A stretch of 57,596 bases of DNA, taken from NCBI GenBank assembly GCA_022641735.1, contig JALCDQ010000011.1:1-57596 (forward strand). The letters run 5' to 3'. Under the pieces are notes generated by a model. That model saw only the letters and a list, made by a program, of their open reading frames with translations, had not been told where the DNA came from and made no database searches. How positions within the stretch are numbered: the first letter of the stretch is position 1; each line of letters starts with the position of its first letter. Below are positions 1 to 11,098 of the stretch, piece by piece. This stretch comes from Prevotella sp. GTDB taxonomy: Bacteria > Bacteroidota > Bacteroidia > Bacteroidales > Bacteroidaceae. Both the position numbers and the translations under genes were made by a program.

Positions 1-94
1 GAGTATAATCACTTGTTCCCTTTGCGGCAACAGGATTCGTTGCAACAGCGAAGAGAACCATCGAAAGAATCAGACAATTTCTTAACAGTTTCAT
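1..94 (-). CDS. N-terminus of a secreted protein, cut by the window edge
   Basis: Reading leftwards from an ATG at 94, an open frame of 31 codons runs off the window. It begins MKLLRNCLILSMVLF and continues through a hydrophobic stretch to VAA-KG, which looks like a Sec signal peptide with a cleavage site near residue 24. A promoter-like TATCTTTG lies 23 nt upstream on the same strand. The mature protein is outside the window, so its function cannot be named. It is transcribed divergently from the GH65/GH97 pair and could belong to the same carbohydrate system, but nothing seen here proves that. Confidence 0.6.
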   Translation of the reverse strand, partial: MKLLRNCLILSMVLFAVATNPVAAKGTSDYT

Positions 95-116
95 ATTTAG
101 GTTTTTGTTTCGTCTA

Positions 117-124
117 CAAAGATA
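117..124 (-). promoter_or_regulatory. -7 element for the divergent secreted-protein gene
   Basis: On the minus strand this reads TATCTTTG, matching the Bacteroidetes -7 consensus TAnnTTTG, 23 nt before the ATG at 94. I see no good -33 TTTG at the expected 19-21 nt spacing. Confidence 0.45.
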
Positions 125-229
125 ACAATTTTAGAGCACACTTACACCCTATCAATTGGGAAAAATTATATTAAAAACTATTAATTAAACATTTTCTTTC
201 GGATATATGGTATTTTGGAGGATTTTTAG

Positions 230-237
230 TAACTTTG
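230..237 (+). promoter_or_regulatory. -7 element for the GH65-GH97 pair
   Basis: TAACTTTG matches TAnnTTTG and sits 23 nt before the GH65 ATG. The TTTTG at 213-217 is too close (12 nt) to be a normal -33 box, so an activator may be needed. Confidence 0.45.
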
Positions 238-260
238 TTGCATCAAAAAAGGAATAATAT

Positions 261-2237
261 ATGAAAAAGACATTACTGCTCTTATTGCTCATAAGTATTC
301 GTCTTCAGGCGCAAGATGCATGGAAGATTACGGCCTTAGAACCCCAGAAATGCAACCCTTATTATGGCGTCACGCTTGCCAACGGGATGTTGGGGCTCGT
401 GTCTTCACAAGTTCCTTTTCAGCATAAATGCCTCGTTTTGAATGGCGTTTACGATAAGTTCGGGCGCGGAAATGTGAGTAATTACTTTGAAAACGTTGAC
501 CCTCTGAATGTAGAAATGTCAATTGACGGACAGGCCATCACCACTGATAACATCAGCAAATACACCCAAACGCTCGATATGCAACGGGCTTCGCTTTCGG
601 CTTCATTCGTTTTCGGCCAAAAAGCGAGCATCTCTTATGAGGAATATGCGTTGCGGGAATTGCCGCATTCTGCCCTTATGGTGGTGAATATCCACACTTT
701 GGAGGATTGCCAAGTGACCTTTACCAATCGCCATAAACTGCCGAAAGACCTCCGCATCAGTAATCAACGATATGTGGAAATGCACCCTTCTAAAGGGCCT
801 GTTTATCTTCTTTCAACCGATGCGAAAAGTCCTACGGGCAAGTGGGATGTTACTGCAAGCTCGTCTTTCATCTTCGCTGAAAAGCCCTATCCATCAGTTT
901 CTCAGGAGAAAGGAATGGCAGCCGTCACGCTCAACCTTCATCATGGGCAGGATTATAAAATAGGTATCGTGGGGTCGCTATTGGCTTCCAATGAGCATCC
1001 CGATGTGCAGAATGAGGCGGACAGGATGACGATTTTCGCCGCATTGGAGGGCATCGACCGCCTTGTCAACCGTCACGTGGAAGCATGGAAACAACTTTGG
1101 AAGGGCGACATCGTCATTGAGGGCAACCCGCAAGTCCAACAAGACGTGCATTCAATGTTATATCATCTCTATAGTTTCATAAGGAAAGACAGCCGGAAGA
1201 GCATCTCTCCGATGGGTCTGTCGGGGCTTGGCTACAACGGACATATCTTTTGGGATGCCGACATTTGGATGTTCCCAGCCCTCCTGGTGCTGCATCCGGA
1301 GTTGGCAAAAGCGATGGTTGACTACCGCATCGACCGTCTCCAAGCTGCCCGACAGAATGCTTCTGCGCATGGATTTGAGGGCGCAATGTATCCTTGGGAA
1401 AGCTCTGATAGTGGCTTGGAAGAAACTCCCACGTGGGCATTAACGGGTACTTTCGAGCATCACATTACCGGTTGCGTGGCCTTAGCGGCATGGAATTACT
1501 ATCGCGTAACGCAAGATAGCGCATGGCTTCAACGTGAAGCATGGCCTCTCTTGCAGCAAACGGCGGATTTCTGGGCAAGCAGAATCGAGACAGATAACCA
1601 TGGAAAGGCGCATATACGCAATGTGGTGTGTGCCGATGAATATGCTGAGAATGTGGATGATAACGCTTTTACGAATGCTATTGCCATGCTCAACCTGCTC
1701 ATTGCGATAAAGGCTGCCGGACTGACAGGCCATTCCGTGAAGGCTGAATGGCTGAAATACGCTGACGCTCTGCCGATAACTCAGATGCAAAATGGCGTTA
1801 CAGCGGAATATGCAGGCTATAACGGGCAGGCCATCAAACAAGCAGACGTCAACCTATTGGCTTATCCTTTGGGCTTTATCACTGATTCCCAGCAGATTGA
1901 AAGGGATATGGAATACTATGCCAAGAAGGTTCCTCACGATGATACTCCTGCCATGACAGAGTCCATTTTTGCACTGCTTTACAGCCAGATGGGCAATGCC
2001 CACAAAGCCGCTGAATACTTCAAGTCCGGCTATGAGCCGAATCTGCTCCCGCCATTCAGGGTCTTGGCTGAATGTAAAGGCGGCACGAACCCCTATTTCG
2101 CAACAGGTGCAGGAGGCGAATTGCAGGCTGTCATCTTCGGTTTTGGCGGTTATGAAATCACCGATAAAGGGCTTATCCAAAAGCCCGCAACGTTGCCCGA
2201 AGGCTGGAAAGGCCTCAAAATCAAACGGGCAGAATGA
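261..2237 (+). CDS. Secreted GH65 family alpha-glucosidase (PGGHG/kojibiose-hydrolase-like)
   Basis: A signal peptide (MKKTLLLLLLIS, cleavage near LQAQ-DA) precedes a GH65 (alpha/alpha)6 catalytic domain. The block GYNGHIFWDADIWMFP at about 323-338 and the block ending MYPWESS at about 373-383 are typical of the family. The general acid is most likely E460 in CADEYAENVDDNA. The C-terminus (TGAGGELQAVIFGFGGYE) resembles the animal protein-glucosylgalactosylhydroxylysine glucosidase branch and bacterial GH65 hydrolases more than the cytoplasmic phosphorylases. Export to a compartment without phosphate-trapping metabolism also favours hydrolysis. Characterised members of that branch cleave alpha-1,2-linked glucose (kojibiose, or Glc-alpha-1,2-Gal on collagen), so an alpha-1,2-glucosidase is my inference. 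It is followed 46 nt later by the GH97 gene and is probably co-transcribed with it. Confidence 0.85.
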   Translation: MKKTLLLLLLISIRLQAQDAWKITALEPQKCNPYYGVTLANGMLGLVSSQVPFQHKCLVLNGVYDKFGRGNVSNYFENVDPLNVEMSIDGQAITTDNISKYTQTLDMQRASLSASFVFGQKASISYEEYALRELPHSALMVVNIHTLEDCQVTFTNRHKLPKDLRISNQRYVEMHPSKGPVYLLSTDAKSPTGKWDVTASSSFIFAEKPYPSVSQEKGMAAVTLNLHHGQDYKIGIVGSLLASNEHPDVQNEADRMTIFAALEGIDRLVNRHVEAWKQLWKGDIVIEGNPQVQQDVHSMLYHLYSFIRKDSRKSISPMGLSGLGYNGHIFWDADIWMFPALLVLHPELAKAMVDYRIDRLQAARQNASAHGFEGAMYPWESSDSGLEETPTWALTGTFEHHITGCVALAAWNYYRVTQDSAWLQREAWPLLQQTADFWASRIETDNHGKAHIRNVVCADEYAENVDDNAFTNAIAMLNLLIAIKAAGLTGHSVKAEWLKYADALPITQMQNGVTAEYAGYNGQAIKQADVNLLAYPLGFITDSQQIERDMEYYAKKVPHDDTPAMTESIFALLYSQMGNAHKAAEYFKSGYEPNLLPPFRVLAECKGGTNPYFATGAGGELQAVIFGFGGYEITDKGLIQKPATLPEGWKGLKIKRAE

Positions 2238-2277
2238 TAATTTGCAGAACTTTTAAAAACTTAGTAACTAAAAATAA

Positions 2278-4371
<2,094 letters not shown>

Positions 4372-4409
4372 GCATCGCCCAATCACAATTATAATCTGAT
4401 ATATTGAAG

Positions 4410-4449
4410 TAATTCTCGTGGAATGTTAAAATTAACGCCACGAGAATTA
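4410..4449 (+). terminator. Stem-loop downstream of the GH97 gene
   Basis: A perfect 12-bp inverted repeat (TAATTCTCGTGG with CCACGAGAATTA) and a 16-nt loop lie 38 nt after the GH97 stop. The following sequence is AT-rich but has no clean T-run, so termination is probable rather than certain. Confidence 0.5.
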
Positions 4450-4556
4450 ATTATTTGCCAACAGGAAGCCACTCGATGGCAAATAAGCGAATTCTGAGCC
4501 GTTTGTTGCAACGCTATGAATATCAGGCGATTAGGAAAATAGTCATCAAAAACTTC

Positions 4557-4798
4557 TCCGAAAATCATTCTTTACAATGTAAAAAGCGGTCTTTTACACC
4601 CTAAATAACGGTTGTTTACCCCCTTAATAACGGCTTTTCACCTTGCAAAAGATGACTAACAAGAGGGACAAAAGGCCAAACGTCTAGCTCATTAGGCCTA
4701 ATGAACCAGACGTTTGGCCTTTTGTCCTCCTCATGAGTGATATTTAAGGGTCTCATTAGCCGTATTTGTGTCTTTTATGAATGACTTTTGTGTGCCTC
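4557..4798. repeat. 22-nt-phased palindrome array A
   Basis: Unit boundaries fall at 4557, 4579, 4601, 4623 and 4645, exactly 22 nt apart. The phase can be followed with weaker conservation through 4667, 4689, 4711, 4733, 4755 and 4777. The clearest units have GTAAA- or CTAAA-like left ends and TTTAC right ends, for example GTAAAAAGCGGTCTTTTAC and CTAAATAACGGTTGTTTAC. The array fills the 532-bp gap between the GH97 gene and the convergent lipoprotein gene. No open frame or other known element is seen in this gap apart from the two flanking terminators. Confidence 0.75.
4666..4727. repeat. 62-bp near-perfect palindrome inside array A
   Basis: Outer arms of 20 bp (GGACAAAAGGCCAAACGTCT and its exact complement) share their axis with a central perfect 16-bp palindrome, TCATTAGGCCTAATGA. 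Only two of 31 pairs mismatch. The motif AAAAGGCCAAACGTC recurs at 57302-57316 in array D. Confidence 0.85.
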
Positions 4799-4830
4799 AT
4801 TTTAACTTATCATTGTTAACACAAACGAAA

Positions 4831-4856
4831 AGGGCAGCCTCCTGAAGGGCTGCCCT
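4831..4856 (-). terminator. Rho-independent terminator of the GH18 locus
   Basis: On the minus strand a 9-bp GC-rich stem (AGGGCAGCC with GGCTGCCCT) is followed by TTTTCGTTTG. It lies 48 nt beyond the stop of the last gene of the operon. Confidence 0.8.
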
Positions 4857-4903
4857 GGTCTAACTTAAAAATTTATCAAAAACGCTTGTAAGAAAAGCTT
4901 CAA

Positions 4904-5875
4904 TTAAAGTTTCACGCAGAAATGACCATAGTGTAAGTAATTATCTTTCACCATCGACATAATTCCCCATACGTGAGAACCATCATTTTTGATGATTTCA
5001 ACATCCACTGGTGTATAGATAGTAGGAGGAGCATCATAGCTCCAAGAAAACTTCACAGCAACCTTGCCATTAGTCTTCTTGCCTACTGTAAAGTCACCAT
5101 CGAAGTAAACCTTAATGTAGGAATAGCCCCAATAATCCCAAAAAGCTTCTTGCTGACCATTCTCAACTTGCGTTGAGAAAGTACCCCATTCAGATGAACT
5201 ATTCTCATCCCAATTAAACGTATTGGAATTTGCAGCCATCAAAGTCTTCTTCTCATCCTCTGTATAAGGTATCGTTGTAGTCTTCACCGTCACATTAACC
5301 GTCTTTGTCAAGCCCATCATATCGGTGATAGTAACGGTTGTTGTGCCTTCAGCCACGCCATTCAGCGTAATCACACTATCGTTGATTGCACCTATCTTGG
5401 CTATCTTGGTATCAGCACTCACTGCCGTATAGTTGCCATTACCACCTGTAACGGTCACATTAGCAGTGCCATCTGTATGGCCAAGTTTCATGCCTATCTC
5501 CACAGCCTCCTTGTCAAGAGTCATCTTGAAGTACATGCTCTTCACGATAATGCGCTTATAATTACCCTGTGCATCGGAGATTACAAGACCCGTAATGCCC
5601 TTCTTCACACTGGTAACGGTCACTGCCGTGCCGGCAAGAGTGCCGGATGCAATATCAGGATTCTCATTGATTACCTTGTAATCACCACCTCCGGCAGTGA
5701 TATTAAAGGTTGTGCTTTCACCAACTCCCACTTTCACTGTATCCGTATCAAAAGCAATTTCGCTCTTGGTTGTCGGTGTTGGAGCAGGTTGGTCGTCATC
5801 ATCACTGCTGCACGCGGTAAAGCCGAATGAGAGTGCGAGCGACATCATTGCTAAATATAAATATTTTGCTTTCAT
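4904..5875 (-). CDS. Surface lipoprotein with two bacterial Ig-like domains
   Basis: I start it at the ATG at 5875, which gives MKAKYLYLAMMSLALSFGF-TAC; a longer frame would overlap the region just after the upstream stop. The lipobox Cys (residue 22) is followed by SSDDDD, an acidic tail like the export signal that sends Bacteroidetes lipoproteins to the cell surface. Two repeats of about 80 residues, around 35-110 and 115-200, look like Big_2/BACON Ig-like folds (the phrases GVGESTTFNITAGGGDY and GTANVTVTGGNGNY). The C-terminal third, rich in Trp and Tyr, matches no family I recognise and could bind glycan. It is the last gene of the SusC/SusD operon, 22 nt after the GH18 gene. Most likely it is a surface glycan-binding protein or an accessory of the endoglycosidase; no enzyme motif is seen. 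Confidence 0.75.
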   Translation of the reverse strand: MKAKYLYLAMMSLALSFGFTACSSDDDDQPAPTPTTKSEIAFDTDTVKVGVGESTTFNITAGGGDYKVINENPDIASGTLAGTAVTVTSVKKGITGLVISDAQGNYKRIIVKSMYFKMTLDKEAVEIGMKLGHTDGTANVTVTGGNGNYTAVSADTKIAKIGAINDSVITLNGVAEGTTTVTITDMMGLTKTVNVTVKTTTIPYTEDEKKTLMAANSNTFNWDENSSSEWGTFSTQVENGQQEAFWDYWGYSYIKVYFDGDFTVGKKTNGKVAVKFSWSYDAPPTIYTPVDVEIIKNDGSHVWGIMSMVKDNYLHYGHFCVKL

Positions 5876-5897
5876 AATTCGTCTTATTTTTATCGGT

Positions 5898-7268
5898 TTA
5901 CCAATCTTTTGCATAGGTTCCTGTTCTTACGACATCCTCACCATAAAACGCTTGAGATATCCTATTCAGAGCATGTATAGGAGTACGGTCTGGCGCCAAT
6001 GCGAATACCATCGTGCCACCATAACCATTATTTTTTACACCTTCGAAGGTTTCCTTGCTCACACTAGTACCACGGGCACACTCAATGGAAGCCTGAATCA
6101 TACCGGTCTTTTTCATGCCCGGATAATTCTTGCTGAGGTCATAATTGCCACCATAGTCCTGTATGCCGTAATCAATGAACTCACCCGGCTGATGCCCATC
6201 AACAGCAACAGCATAACTTGTAAGACTATATACATAAGCCTCTACCAGCTTATCAGGCATGGCCTGCTTGCATTCATAAGCAAGACGGGAGAATGCAGCT
6301 GTCGATGGTTTAACAAAACCTGGATAGGTTCCGTAACTAGAATACTCATCATCGAAGAACACACCATCCAAATTGTAAGCATCACAATTAGCTTTCAGCT
6401 CTGCTGCGAAAGCCTTTGCGCCTGCATCTGAAAGATTGCTTACGCCAGCACGGTCGTGATTACCCAAGATACCCAATATCACTTTCATGCCTTTCTGCTG
6501 CAAAGGAACAAGATATTTTTCCTTATAATTTAGGCATTGAGAGATGTTCTCATTATTATAATTATACACCTCGCCCGTGGCTGCATTGTAATTGATGTTA
6601 CCAGAGAACAAAACGACTTGGTCAAAGAAGAGCTTTCCGCTGTTCTTCAAGGTGAAACAAAGGTTATACAAAGGATTGGCATCGTTAATTTCCATACAGC
6701 TGATTACCTGCATGCCATTAGCCTTGTGGCAGTTAGGCATCTTGGTAATGTCCCTTACAAAAAACACAAACTCACCTTTTTCAGTGGATGCCTGAGCACC
6801 TGCGCCCGTCACCTTGAGAGGGATGGCATAAGTGCCAAGGCTGTCGAGAGTGGCTGCAGAGGTATAACTTACCTTCACTGCAGACGACTTCGTTTCACCA
6901 CTTGCCACCGTAGCAGCACCATCCACGGTCACCAAATCTTTCGGCAATGCCTTAAAAGTGGTGCCATGAGCAAGATTATAATTGTTCAATGCGGTCTCAT
7001 CATACGCAATCGTATATTCACTGCTGCTGGTGAGTGCTTTGTTCAGATTCACATAGAAGGCAGTAGAGCCACTCTCCGAGAAAAGCAGAGAGTCAACATT
7101 GCTGCATCCATATTTATCCGTGATAAAGGCAAGAGCCTTGTCAGAAGACTGATAAGGGTCCTCGCTGACACCTGGCAAATCAATACTGTCAGAGCAAGAA
7201 GCAAAGAAACCTCCAGCCAACAGAGCAAATGCCCATGTCTTGATTTTATCTAAATTTATCTGTTTCAT
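5898..7268 (-). CDS. GH18 endo-beta-N-acetylglucosaminidase, surface lipoprotein
   Basis: A lipoprotein signal (FFASC, then SDSIDL) leads into a DUF1735-type beta-sandwich at about 30-170 and a GH18 TIM barrel at about 175-456. The catalytic motif is LDGVFFDDEYSSYG, placing the essential acid pair at D306 and E308. This matches the Endo H/Endo F1 motif LDGxxFDDEY, except that the middle Asp found in Endo H is Phe305. Enzymes of this kind cut the chitobiose core of asparagine-linked glycans and release the oligosaccharide. Domain order and length resemble B. thetaiotaomicron BT3987. Its position behind SusC, SusD and two binding-protein genes fits surface cleavage of N-glycoproteins before import. 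High-mannose preference is inference. Confidence 0.88.
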   Translation of the reverse strand: MKQINLDKIKTWAFALLAGGFFASCSDSIDLPGVSEDPYQSSDKALAFITDKYGCSNVDSLLFSESGSTAFYVNLNKALTSSSEYTIAYDETALNNYNLAHGTTFKALPKDLVTVDGAATVASGETKSSAVKVSYTSAATLDSLGTYAIPLKVTGAGAQASTEKGEFVFFVRDITKMPNCHKANGMQVISCMEINDANPLYNLCFTLKNSGKLFFDQVVLFSGNINYNAATGEVYNYNNENISQCLNYKEKYLVPLQQKGMKVILGILGNHDRAGVSNLSDAGAKAFAAELKANCDAYNLDGVFFDDEYSSYGTYPGFVKPSTAAFSRLAYECKQAMPDKLVEAYVYSLTSYAVAVDGHQPGEFIDYGIQDYGGNYDLSKNYPGMKKTGMIQASIECARGTSVSKETFEGVKNNGYGGTMVFALAPDRTPIHALNRISQAFYGEDVVRTGTYAKDW

Positions 7269-7289
7269 TGTTATTATGCTTTTAAAATA

Positions 7290-8435
7290 TTATTTTGCTG
7301 GCAAAGATACGTTCTTCCATGCAAGGGCAGAATTGGCTGTGAGGTCGTTACCATTGCCTGAATAGTCCTTCACAGTGAAAGAAGACTGGTCGTCAAACTT
7401 CCAATAAGCAATGAGGCCTGCGGATGTAGGATCAACCGAATAGATATTGTTAGCTATCTCATCTGCCGTGCGGATAACATCCCAAACTCGAACTTCAGAG
7501 ATGCAACCTGTAAGATAGCGGGTGTCATCATAAGACTTGCCTACCATGAAATTACGGTCAGTGCCATTTCCAACGATGTCAATACTGTAACTCTTAGTAG
7601 CAGAAGCCATCAGATGACCATTGATATAGACCTTCAACTCACGAGTGTTCTCATCATAAGTCATAGCTAAATGAGACCATTTATTCGGGTCAATCTACAA
7701 CTTAGCATCAGTAAAGTTACCACGTGCAGTAGCTATCTGGAGCTGATTACCCGGTATTCCGGCATCACCCAAACGCATCAGGAACGCACCTTCAATACCC
7801 ATCACAGAAGAAATCAGCTTGCTCATGTCGCGCGGATAAACTAAAGCCTCCATCGTAATCTGCTTCATATACTCCACGCGATGAAGCGTTGATGCTGACC
7901 ATGGATAGACTTGCAGATAATTCTTTTCAATATCAGCAACCACATTGATAAGAGCGCCAGCCTTGAACACATAATAATAAGTCTTCTCGGAAGCAATCAT
8001 GTCAATATCACTTGTCTGCACATTCACAGGCAACACATAGGTAATGGCTCTGTCGAGACTACCCAATTTCATGAAATTGAAGGAAGCAGCCGTACTCTTC
8101 ACACTCCCTTTATCGATAGTCATATTACTCTCAACCACCTCATAACAGCTATCAGGAAGCAACTGAGCCTCAGCATAATAAGCCATGTTATAAGTAGCCA
8201 GCAAAGACTTGTCAACTACAGCCTTTGCAGAGATTGTTTTCTCTGCCGGACGAGAAGTCACAATGGTGAGCGTCTTATTGATCGTGCCAGCCTCACCTTT
8301 GATAATCGTCTCAGAAGACATCGTCGAAGCATTGATGTATGCCTTGTTGTCGAAGTTTTCTTCGTCATCATTCTGGCAAGCTACCATGGTAAAGGCAACA
8401 GCCAAAAGAGGCAAATATTTAAATATCTTCTTCAT
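7290..8435 (-). pseudogene. DUF1735+LamG surface glycan-binding lipoprotein interrupted by an in-frame TAG
   Basis: The frame opens at 8435 (MKKIFKYLPLLAVAFTMVAC, lipobox Cys20 followed by QNDDEE, a surface-export type tail). DUF1735 covers about 30-150. Codon 247 (7697-7695) is TAG. The same frame then continues without interruption for 134 more codons to 7290 and encodes a LamG/concanavalin-like domain (DPNKWSHLAMTYDENT, YINGHLMASAT, AYWKFDDQ). The residues around the stop read FTDAKL-stop-IDPNKW. Gln would fit there, so a single C-to-T change of CAG is the simplest origin. Unless the stop is a sequence error or is read through, the product is a 246-aa lipoprotein lacking LamG. The gene order matches the binding-protein slot of N-glycan loci such as BT3986. 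Confidence 0.85.
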
Positions 8436-8441
8436 TTCCTT

Positions 8442-9485
8442 TTATTTTTTAACGGTTGGATTGATAATCGAAATAGCCTTACGCACAGTAGGATATACGA
8501 AAGTAGCATGATAATAATCATTGTTGATATTATCCAAAGGAAGACCAGCTATCGTGAAAGAATCATGATCGCTTGCAGCCCATTGGGCAGCGCCGATGGC
8601 TGCATAAGTTCCACCTGTCCAATAACCTGTCTTTGTATCTGAGGTATCCAAAGAATAAAGGGTCACCAAAGGCAACAGCTTATTGGTTGGAACACCCGTC
8701 ACAGCAGCCTTATCCATAAGATAAGTCACGCCACTCTGGCTCGTTGCACTTTCACAAGGGATGATGATATAGCTTGCCAAGTCAAAGATGGTCTGGTCAG
8801 TGATATTCTGAGGCTTACCAGCCAATACCAGCATCTTATCTGTATGACGTTCTTTCCAGTCTTTGGCAATACCTACGAAGTCATTTTCCTGACCAATAGT
8901 CTCTGTCTTCTCGTCCTCACCGAGGTAAATCTTAGATTTTCCATAGAAGGTCATCACTACTCCATCATAATTGTATTTCTCGCAAAGAGCAAGCCGAGCC
9001 TGCACGGTATCTACGAGATAAGTATTAAAAGAGGTGAAGGTTTTTCCTGCATTGTCTGCATTCTCTTGGAAAGCCTGCAACTCAGCATCATAAGCCGTAC
9101 TAATCGTTTCAAAGTTGATTTCATAAAGAGTCTTCGTTGCCTTCGTGGTGCGAATCGTCTCTATCTCATTCAACTCACGTGTATTCAGGTTCGTAGGACT
9201 TGCAAGTACAAGATAGTCAATACTGTCTGGTACAGCGATAATGCTCTGTCCCTGAGAAGCCGGCATCTTCTTGCTGTTATCAAACCATCCGAACACCACC
9301 TTATGAGTGCTTGACTTATAAGCCTTCAGATTGGTAAGATAGGTGGTATAAAGCTCAGTATTCTGAGTCTCGATACCCGGTTCATTGATATCTACAGTCT
9401 CAATGTCTGTATCGCAACTACCCATAAACAGAGCAAGAGCGAGACAAGTCATCGAAAATGTTATATTTTTAATTATATGTTTCAT
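8442..9485 (-). CDS. GH18-like surface glycan-binding protein, catalytic residues lost
   Basis: A lipoprotein signal with Cys24 (GSC-DTDIETVD) precedes a GH18-like barrel of about 300 residues, probably the BT1044-like Pfam family. Where an active enzyme has DGxxxDxE, this protein reads D174-GVVMTFY: the catalytic Asp position is Thr179 and the Glu position is Tyr181. It should therefore bind rather than cleave. In Bacteroides N-glycan loci an inactive GH18-like lipoprotein at this operon position works as a surface glycan-binding protein, and I infer that role here. It lies between susD (38 nt) and the broken DUF1735/LamG gene (6 nt), so all are in one transcript. Confidence 0.8.
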   Translation of the reverse strand: MKHIIKNITFSMTCLALALFMGSCDTDIETVDINEPGIETQNTELYTTYLTNLKAYKSSTHKVVFGWFDNSKKMPASQGQSIIAVPDSIDYLVLASPTNLNTRELNEIETIRTTKATKTLYEINFETISTAYDAELQAFQENADNAGKTFTSFNTYLVDTVQARLALCEKYNYDGVVMTFYGKSKIYLGEDEKTETIGQENDFVGIAKDWKERHTDKMLVLAGKPQNITDQTIFDLASYIIIPCESATSQSGVTYLMDKAAVTGVPTNKLLPLVTLYSLDTSDTKTGYWTGGTYAAIGAAQWAASDHDSFTIAGLPLDNINNDYYHATFVYPTVRKAISIINPTVKK

Positions 9486-9523
9486 AATTGTCTTTTCTCA
9501 ATTATTTTCACTATTATGTTCAC

Positions 9524-11089
9524 TTATTTAGCCAACCAGACATCGGTAGCCATGTTGTCAGGACCACCCAATAATGATACAGCCTCTACATAGTTGGTAT
9601 AGTTGTTGGTACGCTCCTCTTGCGGATAATACAAACGACGAGCACCACGTTTAGAATCAACAACACCACCACTATTGTTAACCACTACCGGCATCAACTT
9701 AGGATAACCTGTACGGCGATATTCAGTCCAAGCCTCCTGTCCCAATGGGAAGTTAGCCAACCACTTCTGTGTGATGATACGCTCAAGATTTGTATCCATG
9801 GAAGCCGCATCATCCCAAGCAATCGTAATTGCAGAAGGTGTACCTGTATAAGAGTTCAGATTCATCGGGTCATTATAAACAGCCGGCGTACTGGTCTTGT
9901 CTGCCAAATAGGCATCTGCACCTGTAGCACCCCATTGTCCAAATGAAAGACGAACACCTTGCTCATAGAAACTCTTGGCTGTTCCGCCCATGTTCCATCC
10001 ACGCAAAGCACCTTCTGCACGAAGGAAAGCTACCTCAGCCGCGTTCATCCAAAGCAGTTTGGAACTTGTCTTAACGCTGTAATTAGAATAAGCATGAGCA
10101 ATTGCTCCATCAGGAATTGCGATACCCGTACGAAGACCATAGTAGCCATTCGTTACCCCACTTGCCGTAAAAGTTGACTGAGTGAACATCGTAGCACGAC
10201 GCGGGTCTTTATAACCATTCATGTAGGTGGTAATGTCAGCCCCTACACGAGAGTCACCACCATTATATTCATACATGATAACCTCGAATGGATTCGTGCT
10301 TGAAAGCGTCATCTCTGCATTGTCATCATTGGTAGTCATCACACCCACTTCCTGGTTCACAGCCTCTTCGGCCATCTGCTTAGCTTTAGCAGGAGCAGCC
10401 TTTGAGATATGCATAGCCAAGCGGAGTTTCAAAGAATTAGCATATTTAATCCACTTCTCCACTTTGCCACCATACACCTTGTCAGCCTTAGCACTGAAAT
10501 CATTGGTGCGATTAGCCGTAAGAGTGGTAATAGCACTATCCAACTGAGCGAACATCAGATTATAGACTGCTTCCTGAGAATCATAAGGAGCAGTAATCTT
10601 ACCATCTTGTCCTACTTTAGAATAAGGTATAGGACCATAAGCATCCGTGATACGATGAATACCTGCAACCTTGATAATCTGTGCAACGGCACGAGGTACA
10701 ACGGCATCCGTGGCATCATTTACAGCCTTGGTATAGATAAACATCTTAGGGATAAAGTCATTGAACAACACACGGTCCCATCCGTTTTCAGGGCTGAATT
10801 GAGCAAAGTTCTTTCCAGCAAAACCAGAGTTGGAATCAGAGATGTAACCACTGTAAGAGCCTCCACAAAGGCACTCCGTAAACTGGTTAGCATTGACATC
10901 GGTAGGGATTACCCATCCTTCGAGGTTCAGCATGGCAGAACTCAACGAGTAAGCATCACGCTGCATTTCCTCTTTCGTCACAGCATAAGGATCCTGATTA
11001 TAGTCCTCATAACTGTTAGTACAACCTGTTGAAGCCAGCAACAATCCGGCAGACAGCGTTGTCAATATGATATTTTTATACTGTTTCAT
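9524..11089 (-). CDS. SusD-family glycan-binding outer-membrane lipoprotein
   Basis: The signal peptide ends LASTGC with lipid Cys23, followed by TNSYEDYNQDPY, a common SusD opening. The protein is helix-rich with TPR-like segments, for example AVVPRAVAQIIKVAGIHRIT and EAVYNLMFAQLDSAITTL. The C-terminal RITQKWLANFPLGQEAWTEY block is typical of the SusD-like families related to PF12741/PF12771. At 521 aa it has normal length. It is the lid of the SusC transporter encoded 9 nt upstream and captures oligosaccharides at the cell surface. The cargo here should be the product of the GH18 enzyme. Confidence 0.93.
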   Translation of the reverse strand: MKQYKNIILTTLSAGLLLASTGCTNSYEDYNQDPYAVTKEEMQRDAYSLSSAMLNLEGWVIPTDVNANQFTECLCGGSYSGYISDSNSGFAGKNFAQFSPENGWDRVLFNDFIPKMFIYTKAVNDATDAVVPRAVAQIIKVAGIHRITDAYGPIPYSKVGQDGKITAPYDSQEAVYNLMFAQLDSAITTLTANRTNDFSAKADKVYGGKVEKWIKYANSLKLRLAMHISKAAPAKAKQMAEEAVNQEVGVMTTNDDNAEMTLSSTNPFEVIMYEYNGGDSRVGADITTYMNGYKDPRRATMFTQSTFTASGVTNGYYGLRTGIAIPDGAIAHAYSNYSVKTSSKLLWMNAAEVAFLRAEGALRGWNMGGTAKSFYEQGVRLSFGQWGATGADAYLADKTSTPAVYNDPMNLNSYTGTPSAITIAWDDAASMDTNLERIITQKWLANFPLGQEAWTEYRRTGYPKLMPVVVNNSGGVVDSKRGARRLYYPQEERTNNYTNYVEAVSLLGGPDNMATDVWLAK

Positions 11090-11098
11090 AACTGATAG

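Noticed and set aside
5697..6431. 244-codon plus-strand frame over the GH18 and Ig-lipoprotein genes
   Set aside because: It crosses the junction of two well-supported minus-strand genes, and its composition is typical of shadow frames.
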